This document shows positions 55,389 through 64,000 of a stretch of 64,000 nucleotides of DNA, in pieces. The notes under the pieces were generated by a model. That model had not been told where the DNA came from and made no database searches. It worked only from the letters and a program-made list of their open reading frames with translations. The stretch comes from GCA-2720975 sp964467985 (lineage in GTDB: Bacteria; Planctomycetota; UBA1135; GCA-002686595), in the NCBI GenBank assembly GCA_964467985.1, contig CAYXTP010000008.1, positions 154,668 through 218,667 on the forward strand, read 5' to 3'. The position numbers and the translations under genes were made by a program. Position 1 is the first letter of the stretch. Each line of letters opens with the position of its first letter.

Positions 55389-57653
55389 CTAGCCGTCGTC
55401 CCCCTCACTCGGGGCGCCCTCTCCATCCATCGCCTCCTCGACGGGAGCAACGAAGACTCGCCCTTGGGGCGGGACCAGTCCGGGCCCACCGAAGGTCTTG
55501 ATCTCGCTGATTTCCAACTCCGTGATTCCGCTGCCCACCCGACGCTGCAGGGTGACAGGAACTCCATTGGCCCCAATAGCCATGGCCAGGCGACCCGTGC
55601 GCGTCACCACGTGCAGCCCCAGATCCTCGGGGTGCACTTGCAGGTGCCAACGGTCGACCCCCGGCTGCAGGGCAGGGCCTTCCAAGCCCAGACTGTAGAA
55701 CACGCCGAGGGGCGCAAACTGTCCCACGATCAGAGCGTTCAGGATATCCGACCCATCGACGAGAGTGAGCGTGTCCTCCGCAGTCTTGGTGTCGATGATG
55801 CCCCCGGCATCGCGGCGGCGCACGGCCATGCGCGAGGTGGTACCCACGCGAGTGCCCTCCGCCAAGATCCCCTGGCCCTCGAGCACGCGGTGATCCATTC
55901 GCACTTGGAATGACTGGAGGCTCCTGTCGCGGAAGACCTGCGTCATGAACACGTCGTTGGCCGGGGCCCCATCGGGACCGGGCAGGACCTGGTGCGAGAG
56001 AAAAGTGGTGCCCCCGTCAAAGGTTCGGACCACGGCGAAACGCTCGGCACTGATACGGGTGCCGTAGGCCATCTTACGCGCGCGCCCGGTGAGGATGACG
56101 TCCCCCTCGGGTAGTTCGGGCGGGGTGACCACGAGTGGTTCCCGCAGCCGTGCGCGTGTCGCAGTCTGTCGCGCCAAGAGTTGCGAGCGCATGGCTTGCA
56201 GCGTGTCGCGGTCCAATTCGCGACCACGCAGCACCACGCTGCTGGGGGCCAGCAGAACATTCATATCGCGACCGGGGTCCCTGGGCAGGACGACCAGGTC
56301 GGCGACCCGGCCCGCCGCAATTCGGCCTCGATCGGGGGCAATTTGGGAGGCCGAACCAGCGGTCGCCATGCGCAGGACTTCCAAGGGCGGGATGCCCGCG
56401 CGCACCCATTGTTGCAGTTCGTAAACCAGCCCTGCTCCGGGCGGAATCCAGGGATTGGGGGAGCCGCTACCTGGCACCAGGGGAACGTCCGCTCGCCAAA
56501 GTTCCAAGAGCGCGCGGCGCTGTGTGGACAGGGCGCGGGTCGTGATGGAAGACAGCTGGCTCTCCTCGCGTTGGACCTTCCAGACGAGTGCTTCCTGACG
56601 CCAGAGCCTCTCGTAGGTCGGGGAAAGGTACCCCAGTCCTAATGCCTGCTCGCCTTGCGCGCCGGTGTTCTGAAGCATGCGCGCGAAGACACCCAAGAGC
56701 GGGGTCAGCGCCATTTTGGCCCGGCCCATGGCTTCGAGGCCCGGTTGCAACTCGCCCTGTGCCAGGTCGTGCCAACCCTTGTTCGGCGGTAGCAGACTGT
56801 GCATGCCCAGCAGCCCATCTTGTCCGCTGGAGAGCAGTTCCTGGCGAGAAACTCCCGAAGGTCCTGGCCCCCAAACCTGGAGAAGCGGATCCGCCGCGTG
56901 CGCCACTTCGATCAGTGTGCGCCAGGCATCGGGGTTGAGCCCGCTATGAAAGCAGAGGAAGTCAGGCCGCATGAGTTCGGTGGGCAGACCCAAGGCCTCT
57001 GCACGCGCGTCCATCGTGGCGAGTAGCTGACCCAGGCGCGTGCGGGCCGAAGGTCCGTCGGTCAGGACCAGCGCCTGCGAAGAGGATGCGGTGGAGCTGT
57101 CGAGAATGGGGCCCGCGATCAGGAGTTGCGGACCGGGCGTGCGTTCGCGCGCGGGGGCCAGTCGCTCCGTCAGTGCCAAGGCCACATCATTGCCAGTGTC
57201 GCGCACGGTGGTCACTGAAGCGCTGACGTACAACGCATCGTGGTCGGGGTCATGGCTGACCGCCCCATCAATCAAACCCGGGATCAGGAACTGCCCACTC
57301 ACGTCGATCACACGCGCGTCACGCGGCAAGGCCGGGGCGCTCCCATCCGGCTCGACTGGCAGCACGGCTTCGATGCGCCCCCCACGCACCAGCACCGTAG
57401 CGGTCAGCGTCTCCAGACTGCCATCCATGGTGTAGAGGGTGCCGCCGACCAAGGCGATCGGTCCGGGTACCGGGACCTCCAATTCAGCCTGCGCTCGTTG
57501 CTCGACGGGGACCTCGAGCACGTCTTGGGCCGCCACGCTCCCCATGCTGCCCAAGCTGGCGATCAGGAGTGCGGCGACGGACCAGTTAGCCGACCAGGGT
57601 CGAGCCCATTCGGGTCGAAGCGATGTTGTGGAGCGAGAGCCTGGGACGAGCAT
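55389..57653 (-). CDS. Secreted amidohydrolase-like protein with degenerate metal site
   Basis: 754 residues from the ATG at 57653; the frame extends to 57896 but would overlap the divergent methyltransferase. A signal peptide NWSVAALLIASLGSMGSVAA precedes AQD. The amidohydrolase layout is visible: GGTLYTMDG, then VIDVSGQFLIPGLIDGAVSH, and the closing ELDR segment with GRIAAGRVADLVVLPRDP. The HxH of PGLIDxHxH is absent (GAVSH), and the later metal His/Asp are not in place. The C-terminal 250 residues form a separate beta-rich domain. Probably a non-catalytic or altered-metal relative. Confidence 0.75.
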   Translation of the reverse strand: MLVPGSRSTTSLRPEWARPWSANWSVAALLIASLGSMGSVAAQDVLEVPVEQRAQAELEVPVPGPIALVGGTLYTMDGSLETLTATVLVRGGRIEAVLPVEPDGSAPALPRDARVIDVSGQFLIPGLIDGAVSHDPDHDALYVSASVTTVRDTGNDVALALTERLAPARERTPGPQLLIAGPILDSSTASSSQALVLTDGPSARTRLGQLLATMDARAEALGLPTELMRPDFLCFHSGLNPDAWRTLIEVAHAADPLLQVWGPGPSGVSRQELLSSGQDGLLGMHSLLPPNKGWHDLAQGELQPGLEAMGRAKMALTPLLGVFARMLQNTGAQGEQALGLGYLSPTYERLWRQEALVWKVQREESQLSSITTRALSTQRRALLELWRADVPLVPGSGSPNPWIPPGAGLVYELQQWVRAGIPPLEVLRMATAGSASQIAPDRGRIAAGRVADLVVLPRDPGRDMNVLLAPSSVVLRGRELDRDTLQAMRSQLLARQTATRARLREPLVVTPPELPEGDVILTGRARKMAYGTRISAERFAVVRTFDGGTTFLSHQVLPGPDGAPANDVFMTQVFRDRSLQSFQVRMDHRVLEGQGILAEGTRVGTTSRMAVRRRDAGGIIDTKTAEDTLTLVDGSDILNALIVGQFAPLGVFYSLGLEGPALQPGVDRWHLQVHPEDLGLHVVTRTGRLAMAIGANGVPVTLQRRVGSGITELEISEIKTFGGPGLVPPQGRVFVAPVEEAMDGEGAPSEGDDG

Positions 57654-57752
57654 AGAATTCGTTGGGCGTGTGGGGCGCGGAGCGGGGGCAACAGGGTAGC
57701 CTCTCCCGCCCGCTCCCGGAGAGACCGCGGGGGATCCTAAGCCACACAGCCC

Positions 57753-58919
57753 ATGTCTTACCCCAGCTTGCACATCGATACGGACACCTTGCCTGGTGGC
57801 CCCTGGATATTTGGGCGACAGGTGCCCGAGCAGGAGTGTCCGGAGGACGGCGCCATCGTGGAGGTCATCGACCCGCGGGGCCGCTTTGTGGGGCACGGTC
57901 TCTTTAATGGTGCTTCGGACATTCGCATCCGCTTGCTATCCCGGGGCAAGAGGTCGGATCTTCGTCGCCCGCGGGAATTCCTGCAGAGACGCATTGCGAG
58001 CGCGGCTCGCCTGCGCAAGCGCACCCTGCGCCTGCCGGAAGTGACCAACGCCTACCGTCTCGTGCACGCCGAAGGGGACGACCTGTCCGGCCTGATCATT
58101 GATCGTCTGGGGCCTGTGTTCGTTTGCGAGTACCACTGTTTGGGGTTCTGGAACCTACGCGAGGACATCGAGTGGGTCCTGCGCCAAGCGGATCCCGATG
58201 TCGAGGTGCTGCACCGTGTGCCGAAGTCGGCGGCGCGCCTCGAGGGCATGCAACACCTGGAACCCCCGGCAGGCCCGGACGTGTGGATCGAGGAAAACGG
58301 CGTGGCCTTCCCCATCACTCCCGGCCGCGGCCACAAGACGGGCTGGTTCTGCGACCAACGTGACAACCGCATGTCCGTGTCCAGGCTGGCCCATGGCAGG
58401 GATGTCCTGGACCTGTGCTGCAACGCCGGTGGGTTTTCTGTCCTCGCCGCCCTTCAGGGCGCCCGCAGAGTCCGCGCAGCCGATCTGGACGAAGAAGCTC
58501 TGCGCCGGGCAGCTTTGGCCGCAGGCCATGCGGGCGTCGACGTGCAGTTCATTCACCGAGACGCGTTCAACGTGCTGCGCGACGTGTGCGCGGAAGCCCG
58601 CAAGCCCGACCTGGTCATCGTCGATCCGCATAAACTCATCTCGGGCCGGGCGCGCATGGAAGAGGGCAAACGCCGCTACCTCGATCTGAATGCACTGGCG
58701 TTCCAGGCTGCAGCACCCGGTGCCCTGGTCGCCACCTTCTCGTGTTCGGGAGCCCTGGACTTGGCCCAGTTCCTGGGCCTCTGTTTTCAAGCGGCGCGGC
58801 GAGCCGAGCGCGGGATCAAGGTGCTGCAAATTATGGGCGCCGGTCCGGACCACCCCCAGCGCCCGGAATTCCCAAGGTCCCGGTATTTGAAGGGGGCTCT
58901 GATGGCCCTGGACGGCTAG
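57753..58919 (+). CDS. RlmI-like class I rRNA methyltransferase
   Basis: 388 residues. A short PUA-like N-terminus (PRGRFVGHGLFNGASDIRIR) is followed by the SAM fold VLDLCCNAGGFSVLAAL and the catalytic Cys in ATFSCSGALD. The DPP motif reads IVDPHKL here. The linker RLVHAEGDDLSGLIIDRLG is typical of RlmI/YccW proteins, which make 5-methylcytosine in 23S rRNA. The rRNA position is not predictable. 99 bases separate it from the divergent amidohydrolase gene. Confidence 0.87.
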   Translation: MSYPSLHIDTDTLPGGPWIFGRQVPEQECPEDGAIVEVIDPRGRFVGHGLFNGASDIRIRLLSRGKRSDLRRPREFLQRRIASAARLRKRTLRLPEVTNAYRLVHAEGDDLSGLIIDRLGPVFVCEYHCLGFWNLREDIEWVLRQADPDVEVLHRVPKSAARLEGMQHLEPPAGPDVWIEENGVAFPITPGRGHKTGWFCDQRDNRMSVSRLAHGRDVLDLCCNAGGFSVLAALQGARRVRAADLDEEALRRAALAAGHAGVDVQFIHRDAFNVLRDVCAEARKPDLVIVDPHKLISGRARMEEGKRRYLDLNALAFQAAAPGALVATFSCSGALDLAQFLGLCFQAARRAERGIKVLQIMGAGPDHPQRPEFPRSRYLKGALMALDG

Positions 58920-59142
58920 GCCCAGATCTCGAAACGGGCCCCACCTGCGGGCATCTGTGGGTCTGCCCAGGCCCTATTCTGGGCTCGCCGGGGTGGTTAT
59001 CCCTCAGCCCCGGATGCATACTCTCTTGCGTACGCCTCCGGGGGGAACCAGTCGTTTCTTCTTCGGGGGCGCATTCATGCCCGGACAAAAAGTCCGCTTG
59101 CACGGGCGTGCTCACTCACATCCAGCGGCTAGGTCGGCAACC

Positions 59143-61344
59143 ATGAAACTCCCCATTCTCGTGAGCCAAGAGAAATGGCAGGACTTCGACGCAGGATGGC
59201 AGGAACTCCTGGGCACCGAGGAGCCCATCGACGACCTGCTCGATGCCATTCGCCTGGCTGGCAGCAAGAAGCGCATGGCAAGCCGAACGAAGCAAGCGCA
59301 CGACCACGCCGTGGCCCTGAACGAGGAGGGCCGACACGCGGACGCGGCGCGCCTGGCAGGTACGGCCCTCGTGGCCGGGGGCAACCCTGCGGACTTGACA
59401 GCGATCTTGACGGAGGCCGCTAGCGCAGCGTGGTCCGATCAGGACTGGTTTGAGCCCTACTGCGAACTGACCGGGTTGCAGGCTGGCAGTGCCGATCTGC
59501 GTGGACCTTGGAAATCCTTCGCCAAGCTCTGTGCGTTCCAGGAAGGCACCCTGGTCCATCACCCAGGCGGCTGGGGCTCCGGTGAGATCGTCGAAGTCTC
59601 CCCGGCGCGACTCGAGATGAAGGTCCGCTTCTGGAACAAACGTCAAGACATTTTTCCCATGCACGCGGCGGTCGAAATCTTCGAGCCCCTACGGGAAGAG
59701 GACTTGCGTGGTCGCTACTTCCGCGACGCGGAGGGCGTGCGCGCCGGGGCCAAGAAGGACCCGCTCGATGCTCTCAAGGCGATTACGGCTACCCACAATG
59801 GGCGAGCGACCACGGCCGCCGTGCGCAACGCCCTCATGGGCATCGGTATCGAAGGCAGCGCCTGGACCGCATGGTGGCGCAAGGCGCGCAAGCTGGCGGA
59901 GAACTCCGAGTGGTTTGAGGTGACGGGAACGCCCCAGAAATCGATCATCTCCTTGTTGCTCACCGCCAAGGATCCCATGGCCGCTCTGCGCAAGACCCTC
60001 GATCGCGCCACGGATTTGGCCCAGGCACACTCCAAGGTGCGTGACTTGCTGACGGGTGGAACGACCGACCCGGCGCTGGTGGAGATGGCCCTTGGCATCC
60101 TGCGGGAACAGGCCCTGGCGGAGACGGAGCCCATTGAAGAACGAGTCGCCGTCTGGCTCTTGCTGCGCGCCAAGACCGAAGTGTGCCCGCCCCAACTACT
60201 GGAGGCTCTGACTCCCCTGGCCCAGGCGGAAGCTCCCTCGGATCCGGCCACCCCGCCGGAGCTGTGGCGCTTGTTCCAGTCCCTGCCCAGCGTGAAGGAT
60301 CAAGAGCGCGCGTTGGATGTGCTGCCTGAGTTGCATGGAGATGAGTGGCTGGACATCGCCTGTGCAAACCTCCCGCATGCAGCCCCTGGGCAGGTGCGCC
60401 TGCTTGTGGATCGACTCACCAAGGAGAAGCGTGAGCAGGCCATGTCTGTTCATTACGCCGGCCTGCTTGCCCGACCGTTGCGCGCTCCGGCCCTCTTGGT
60501 TTCCCTGGCGGCGATTTTTGAGCGTCAGGAATTGGGTGAGGACTTCCCGACCCGTCCTCAACGCGCACACGCCTTGCTCAACCTCGCCACCCACTTGTAC
60601 CGCAGCAAGAGCGGCAATCCCCAGCTCACTCGAGTCTGCGGACGCCTGACAGAGCTCTTGGCTGGGGGAGATCAGCCCTTACTGCGCGGGCTACTGGCCG
60701 AAGCGGACGACGGCACCTTGCATGGCATCAACACCCTGTTGCAGCGCGGAGTCGAATCCGAAATCGACCATCTGATTACGGAGATCTGCATCGACCGCGA
60801 CCGTCGCTTCTACGCCGGACAAAGTGGCCCGTTCTGGGAGAGCGACACGATCTGGACCACGAAAGCCGGATTGGAACGACGCTCGGCCGAGCTCAAGAAC
60901 TTGATGGACGAGAAGATCCCCGCCAATCAAGAAGCTATCGGGCGAGCTGCATCCTTCGGTGACCTGTCAGAGAACTCCGAGTGGGAGAGCGCCATCGAAG
61001 AGCAGCGCAACCTGACGGGTCGTGCCATGGAGATCGAAGAGGAGCTGCGTCTGGCTGGGTTGCTGGAAGAAGTGGCTCTACCGGCCGACACGATCTGCCC
61101 CGGTTCGATCGTGCGCTATCGCGAAATCGAGAGTGGTAGCGAGGAGCGCATCGTGATTCTCGGCCCTTGGGACGGCGAGCAGTGGCAAGGGATTCAAGTG
61201 GTCTCCTACCGCGCGCCCCTGGCTGCCGGCCTACTGGGCCTGCAGGTAGGCGCCGTGGAGACGATCGACCTGCCCGGCGGAGAACTCGAAATCCAAGTGC
61301 TCGAGCACGAGATCCCTTCCCTCGAGGCCAGCCCAACGAGTTGA
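59143..61344 (+). CDS. greA: Transcription elongation factor GreA fused to a large N-terminal region
   Basis: 733 residues from the ATG at 59143; GreA alone is about 158. The C-terminal 165 residues are GreA: the coiled coil with the acidic tip FGDLSENSEW (about 605-614) and the FKBP-like domain PGSIVRYREIESGSEERIVI. Residues 133-183 (GTLVHHPGGWGSGEIVEVSP on) look like a Tudor/CarD-type SH3 barrel, and 190-580 is helical and TPR/HEAT-like. GreA rescues arrested RNA polymerase. Long GreA fusions are known in Chlamydiae, a related phylum. Confidence 0.92.
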   Translation: MKLPILVSQEKWQDFDAGWQELLGTEEPIDDLLDAIRLAGSKKRMASRTKQAHDHAVALNEEGRHADAARLAGTALVAGGNPADLTAILTEAASAAWSDQDWFEPYCELTGLQAGSADLRGPWKSFAKLCAFQEGTLVHHPGGWGSGEIVEVSPARLEMKVRFWNKRQDIFPMHAAVEIFEPLREEDLRGRYFRDAEGVRAGAKKDPLDALKAITATHNGRATTAAVRNALMGIGIEGSAWTAWWRKARKLAENSEWFEVTGTPQKSIISLLLTAKDPMAALRKTLDRATDLAQAHSKVRDLLTGGTTDPALVEMALGILREQALAETEPIEERVAVWLLLRAKTEVCPPQLLEALTPLAQAEAPSDPATPPELWRLFQSLPSVKDQERALDVLPELHGDEWLDIACANLPHAAPGQVRLLVDRLTKEKREQAMSVHYAGLLARPLRAPALLVSLAAIFERQELGEDFPTRPQRAHALLNLATHLYRSKSGNPQLTRVCGRLTELLAGGDQPLLRGLLAEADDGTLHGINTLLQRGVESEIDHLITEICIDRDRRFYAGQSGPFWESDTIWTTKAGLERRSAELKNLMDEKIPANQEAIGRAASFGDLSENSEWESAIEEQRNLTGRAMEIEEELRLAGLLEEVALPADTICPGSIVRYREIESGSEERIVILGPWDGEQWQGIQVVSYRAPLAAGLLGLQVGAVETIDLPGGELEIQVLEHEIPSLEASPTS

Positions 61345-61437
61345 CCGGCGAGTTGATCCAGTGGGCCAAGGGATGCCCAGCTCCACTCGTTCCCCCTACA
61401 CATCCTCACGCATCATCGATAGCCCCCCATCAGCACC

Positions 61438-62913
61438 ATGACTTCTACCAGCTCCAGCAGCATGCACGACTTCAAAGTGATCGACATCGCCCAGGCCGCA
61501 TTCGGGCGCAAGGAGATCGTTCTCGCCGAGCACGAGATGCCCGGCTTGATGGCTCTGCGTGATGAGTACCGCGGCAAATTCCCTCTCAAGGGTGCGCGCA
61601 TCACGGGCTCTTTGCACATGACCATCCAGACGGCGGTCCTGATCGAAACCCTGGTCGACTTGGGAGCGGAAGTGCGTTGGGCTAGCTGCAACATCTTCTC
61701 CACCCAGGACCATGCGGCGGCGGCCGTAGCGGTCGGGCCGAAGGGGACTCCGGAAGCTCCCGCCGGTGTACCGGTCTTTGCTTGGAAAGGGGAGACACTC
61801 GAGGAGTATTGGTGGTGCACCGAGCAGGCCCTCACCTGGCCGGATGGCGGCGCTCCCAACATGATTCTGGATGACGGCGGCGACGCCACGATGCTGGTGC
61901 ACAAGGGCCGTGACTACGAGTTGGCCGGCGAAGTCCCCGCGGACGCGCCGGGGGATTCGGAAGAGTGGACCGTCTTCCTGGCCCTGCTGCGCAAGAGTCT
62001 GGCCGCTAGCACAACCAAGTGGACCGAGCTGGCAAAAGAGGTCAAAGGCGTAAGCGAAGAAACGACCACTGGCGTGCATCGTCTGTACCAAATGGTCGAG
62101 CGCGGTGAGTTGCTCTTCCCCGCCATGAACGTCAACGACTCGGTCACCAAGTCCAAGTTCGACAACCTCTACGGCTGCCGCCACAGCCTGGTGGACGGCA
62201 TCTGCCGGGCCACCGACGTGATGCTCTCGGGCAAGATCGCTGTGGTGTGTGGTTACGGCGACGTGGGCAAGGGCTGCGCTCAGTCCCTGGCTGGTCAAGG
62301 CGCGCGGGTGGTGATCACCGAGATCGACCCCATCTGTGCCTTGCAAGCCGCCATGGAGGGTTTCCAGGTTGCACGCGTTGAAGACGTCCTGGCCGAGGCC
62401 GACCTCTTCATTACCACGACCGGCAACAAGGACATCATCACGGCCAAACATATGGCCGGCATGAAGCACAACGCCATCGTCGGCAACATCGGCCACTTCG
62501 ATAATGAGATCGACATCGCTGGCCTGGTTGCGTACGAGGGCATCGAGCTCCTCAACATCAAGAACACCTTGGAGCACGGCAACCAAGTGGACCAGTGGAC
62601 CTTCCCCGATGGTCACGCCGTCATCATCTTGGCCGAAGGACGCCTCTTGAACCTTGGGTGCGCCACCGGCCACCCGAGTTTCGTGATGTCGAACTCCTTC
62701 ACCAACCAGGTCATGGCCCAGGTGGAACTCTTCCAAAACGCCAACCTGTACGAGAACAAGGTCTACACCCTGCCCAAGCACCTGGACGAGCGCGTGGCGC
62801 GTTTGCACCTGGAGAAACTGGGCGTGCAGTTGACCGTGATGACGGACGAGCAGGCCGAGTACCTGGGCATTCCCAAGGACGGCCCCTACAAGCCCGAGCG
62901 CTACCGCTACTAG
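61438..62913 (+). CDS. ahcY: S-adenosylhomocysteinase
   Basis: 491 residues. It splits SAH into homocysteine and adenosine with bound NAD. Motifs: LHMTIQTAVLIETL and ASCNIFSTQDHAAAA (substrate), GYGDVGKGCAQSLAGQGARV (NAD loop) and GNIGHFDNEID. C-terminal YKPERYRY is the conserved tail. A Ser-rich tail precedes the conserved start. 94 bases after greA; no SAH riboswitch was recognised there. Confidence 0.97.
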   Translation: MTSTSSSSMHDFKVIDIAQAAFGRKEIVLAEHEMPGLMALRDEYRGKFPLKGARITGSLHMTIQTAVLIETLVDLGAEVRWASCNIFSTQDHAAAAVAVGPKGTPEAPAGVPVFAWKGETLEEYWWCTEQALTWPDGGAPNMILDDGGDATMLVHKGRDYELAGEVPADAPGDSEEWTVFLALLRKSLAASTTKWTELAKEVKGVSEETTTGVHRLYQMVERGELLFPAMNVNDSVTKSKFDNLYGCRHSLVDGICRATDVMLSGKIAVVCGYGDVGKGCAQSLAGQGARVVITEIDPICALQAAMEGFQVARVEDVLAEADLFITTTGNKDIITAKHMAGMKHNAIVGNIGHFDNEIDIAGLVAYEGIELLNIKNTLEHGNQVDQWTFPDGHAVIILAEGRLLNLGCATGHPSFVMSNSFTNQVMAQVELFQNANLYENKVYTLPKHLDERVARLHLEKLGVQLTVMTDEQAEYLGIPKDGPYKPERYRY

Positions 62914-62923
62914 GACAGCGCCC

Positions 62924-63859
62924 TTGCGCGCCCGCCTCGCCCCCAGCCCCAGCGGTGACCTGCACCTAGGTCACGCGCGCTCGTTTCTGTTGGCTTGGTG
63001 GCAGGCGCGTGCGCTGGGCGGCGAAATCGTCCTGCGCATGGAGGACCTGGACACCGAGCGCTGCGTCGCGGGCTCCGAGCAGTCCATCCTCGAGGACCTG
63101 ACCTGGCTAGGCCTCGATTGGGACGGCGCTATTGTGCGCCAGTCCGAGCGCCGGCACCTCTACGACTCGGCCCTACAGACCCTGGGCACCACCGGTCGCC
63201 TCTACCCCTGCGTCTGCACCCGCAAGGACCTGGCCGAAGCCGCCCGCGCTCCCCACCCCGGCGAATCCCCTGCCAGTTCCTACCCCGGCACCTGCCGCGG
63301 CCTCTACAAAGACTTGGAACACGCCCGCACCCTCACCGGCAAGCCCGCCGCCTGGCGTTTCACCGTCCCCCCCGGCGAGCGTCAATTCGAAGACGGCTGC
63401 GCGCCGCCCTACTCCGAGGACCCCTGCCTCACCAGCGGCGATTTCCCCGTCACCCGCAAGGACGGTCAACCGGCCTACCAGTTGGCCGTGGTCGTCGACG
63501 ATGCCGACCAGTCCATCACCCATGTCCTGCGCGGAGCGGACCTGCGTTCCTCCACCATCCGCCAGCTCCTCCTGCAGGAAGCCCTCAACCTCCCCCACCC
63601 CTCCTGGTTCCACGTCCCCCTGGTCGTCGATTCCTCCGGCCAACGCCTAGCCAAACGCAACCCATCCCTGACCCTCGCCGCCTTGCGAGATCACGGCTGG
63701 ACCGCCCCGCAACTCGTCCACTGGGCAGCCACCAGCTGCGGCCTAACCGGCTCCCCTACCCGCACCGCCCGCGACTGGATCCCCGACTTCGACCTCAACG
63801 CCCTCCCACCCAACAACGTCCCCGCCCCCAACCCCAGCACCGGGAAGCCCCCCGCCTAG
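62924..63859 (+). CDS. gluQ: Glutamyl-Q tRNA(Asp) synthetase
   Basis: 311 residues from a TTG at 62924. It glutamylates queuosine at tRNA-Asp position 34. It keeps the catalytic half of GluRS: RLAPSPSGDLHLGHARSFL (HIGH-type) and SGQRLAKRNPS (KMSKS-type), and the zinc ligands CVC and YPGTC of this subfamily. No anticodon-binding domain. The last 220 codons are markedly C-rich at third positions compared with the rest of the window. 10 bases after ahcY. Confidence 0.93.
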   Translation: MRARLAPSPSGDLHLGHARSFLLAWWQARALGGEIVLRMEDLDTERCVAGSEQSILEDLTWLGLDWDGAIVRQSERRHLYDSALQTLGTTGRLYPCVCTRKDLAEAARAPHPGESPASSYPGTCRGLYKDLEHARTLTGKPAAWRFTVPPGERQFEDGCAPPYSEDPCLTSGDFPVTRKDGQPAYQLAVVVDDADQSITHVLRGADLRSSTIRQLLLQEALNLPHPSWFHVPLVVDSSGQRLAKRNPSLTLAALRDHGWTAPQLVHWAATSCGLTGSPTRTARDWIPDFDLNALPPNNVPAPNPSTGKPPA

Positions 63860-63898
63860 CTTGACACCACCCCCCCCTGGGTTACCTTTGACCCAGCT

Positions 63899-63974
63899 TC
63901 CCCGATAGCTCAGTTGGTAGAGCAATCGGCTGTTAACCGATTTGTCGCAAGTTCGAGTCTTGCTCGGGGAGCCA
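63899..63974 (+). tRNA. tRNA-Asn (GTT)
   Basis: 76 nt with encoded CCA. Acceptor TCCCCGA pairs with TCGGGGA, the anticodon loop CTGTTAA gives GTT, D-arm GCTCAGTTGGTAGAGC and T-loop GTTCGAGTC are standard. Confidence 0.97.
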
Positions 63975-64000
63975 CTGCCTTTGCGGGAGGCAACTGGGGG

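Noticed and set aside
57654..57896. Longer start for the amidohydrolase-like gene
   Set aside because: It overlaps the divergent methyltransferase; the signal peptide lies after the ATG at 57653.
61345..61437. SAH riboswitch before ahcY
   Set aside because: The 93-base spacer shows none of the conserved SAH-riboswitch sequence.
61396..62808. 470-codon minus-strand frame
   Set aside because: Antisense shadow of ahcY, which is conserved over its whole length.
62995..63864. 289-codon plus-strand frame within gluQ
   Set aside because: Out-of-frame Arg/Pro-rich shadow of gluQ produced by the C-rich composition.

Overview
The window is a gene-dense, high-GC piece of bacterial chromosome with no plasmid, phage or transposon signature. 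Gene content points to a Planctomycetota-like member of the PVC superphylum. The clues are a GreA fused to a long N-terminal region (an arrangement also known from Chlamydiae), tandem secreted HEAT-repeat paralogues with Gly/Pro linkers, many secreted proteins of unknown function, and a eukaryote-like UDP-sugar pyrophosphorylase beside ddl. This assignment is an inference from gene content; no marker gene was compared against a database.

Layout. 1-3.4 kb (minus): UbiA-type prenyltransferase (cut by the window edge), RseP-like protease and Dxr. 3.6-9.6 kb (plus): Nudix hydrolase and purM, then four envelope or secreted proteins ending in a membrane-fused spermidine-synthase-like protein. 9.6-14.3 kb (minus): two tandem HEAT-repeat secreted proteins, each followed by the same type of hairpin. 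14.9-19.8 kb: an atypical histidine kinase, then sdhCAB. 19.9-25.9 kb: a histidine phosphatase, small and unknown proteins, CvpA, and a cobalamin riboswitch in front of a secreted beta-propeller-like protein. 26-29.4 kb (minus): tRNA-Leu, dapB, ddl, UDP-sugar pyrophosphorylase. 30-36.2 kb (minus): a complete fatty-acid/phospholipid cluster rpmF-plsX-fabH-fabD-fabG-acpP-fabF. 36.3-45.2 kb (minus): alaS, recA, a PfkB kinase, an LPG-synthase-like membrane protein, a putative lipoprotein, tmRNA and smpB. 45.2-51.2 kb: tldD-tldE, tRNA-Leu, a tiny membrane protein, rsmG with an acidic extension, tRNA-Trp, pcnB. 51.2-51.8 kb: gene-free apart from a strongly structured candidate RNA ending in an intrinsic terminator. 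51.8-64 kb: a secreted protein, BaiN-type flavoprotein, Dus, a degenerate amidohydrolase, an RlmI-like methyltransferase, the GreA fusion, ahcY, gluQ and tRNA-Asn.

Most genes serve core metabolism: isoprenoids, purines, fatty acids, peptidoglycan precursors, the TCA cycle, translation quality control and RNA modification. The best novelty candidates are the structured RNA at 51482-51698, the B12-riboswitch-controlled secreted propeller at 23915-25216 (possibly a BtuG-like surface protein), and a set of apparently inactivated enzyme folds: an alpha/beta hydrolase, an amidohydrolase, a kinase-like protein and a receiver domain. Start codons were chosen by signal peptides, family length or overlap with RNA genes, and several remain uncertain, as noted.
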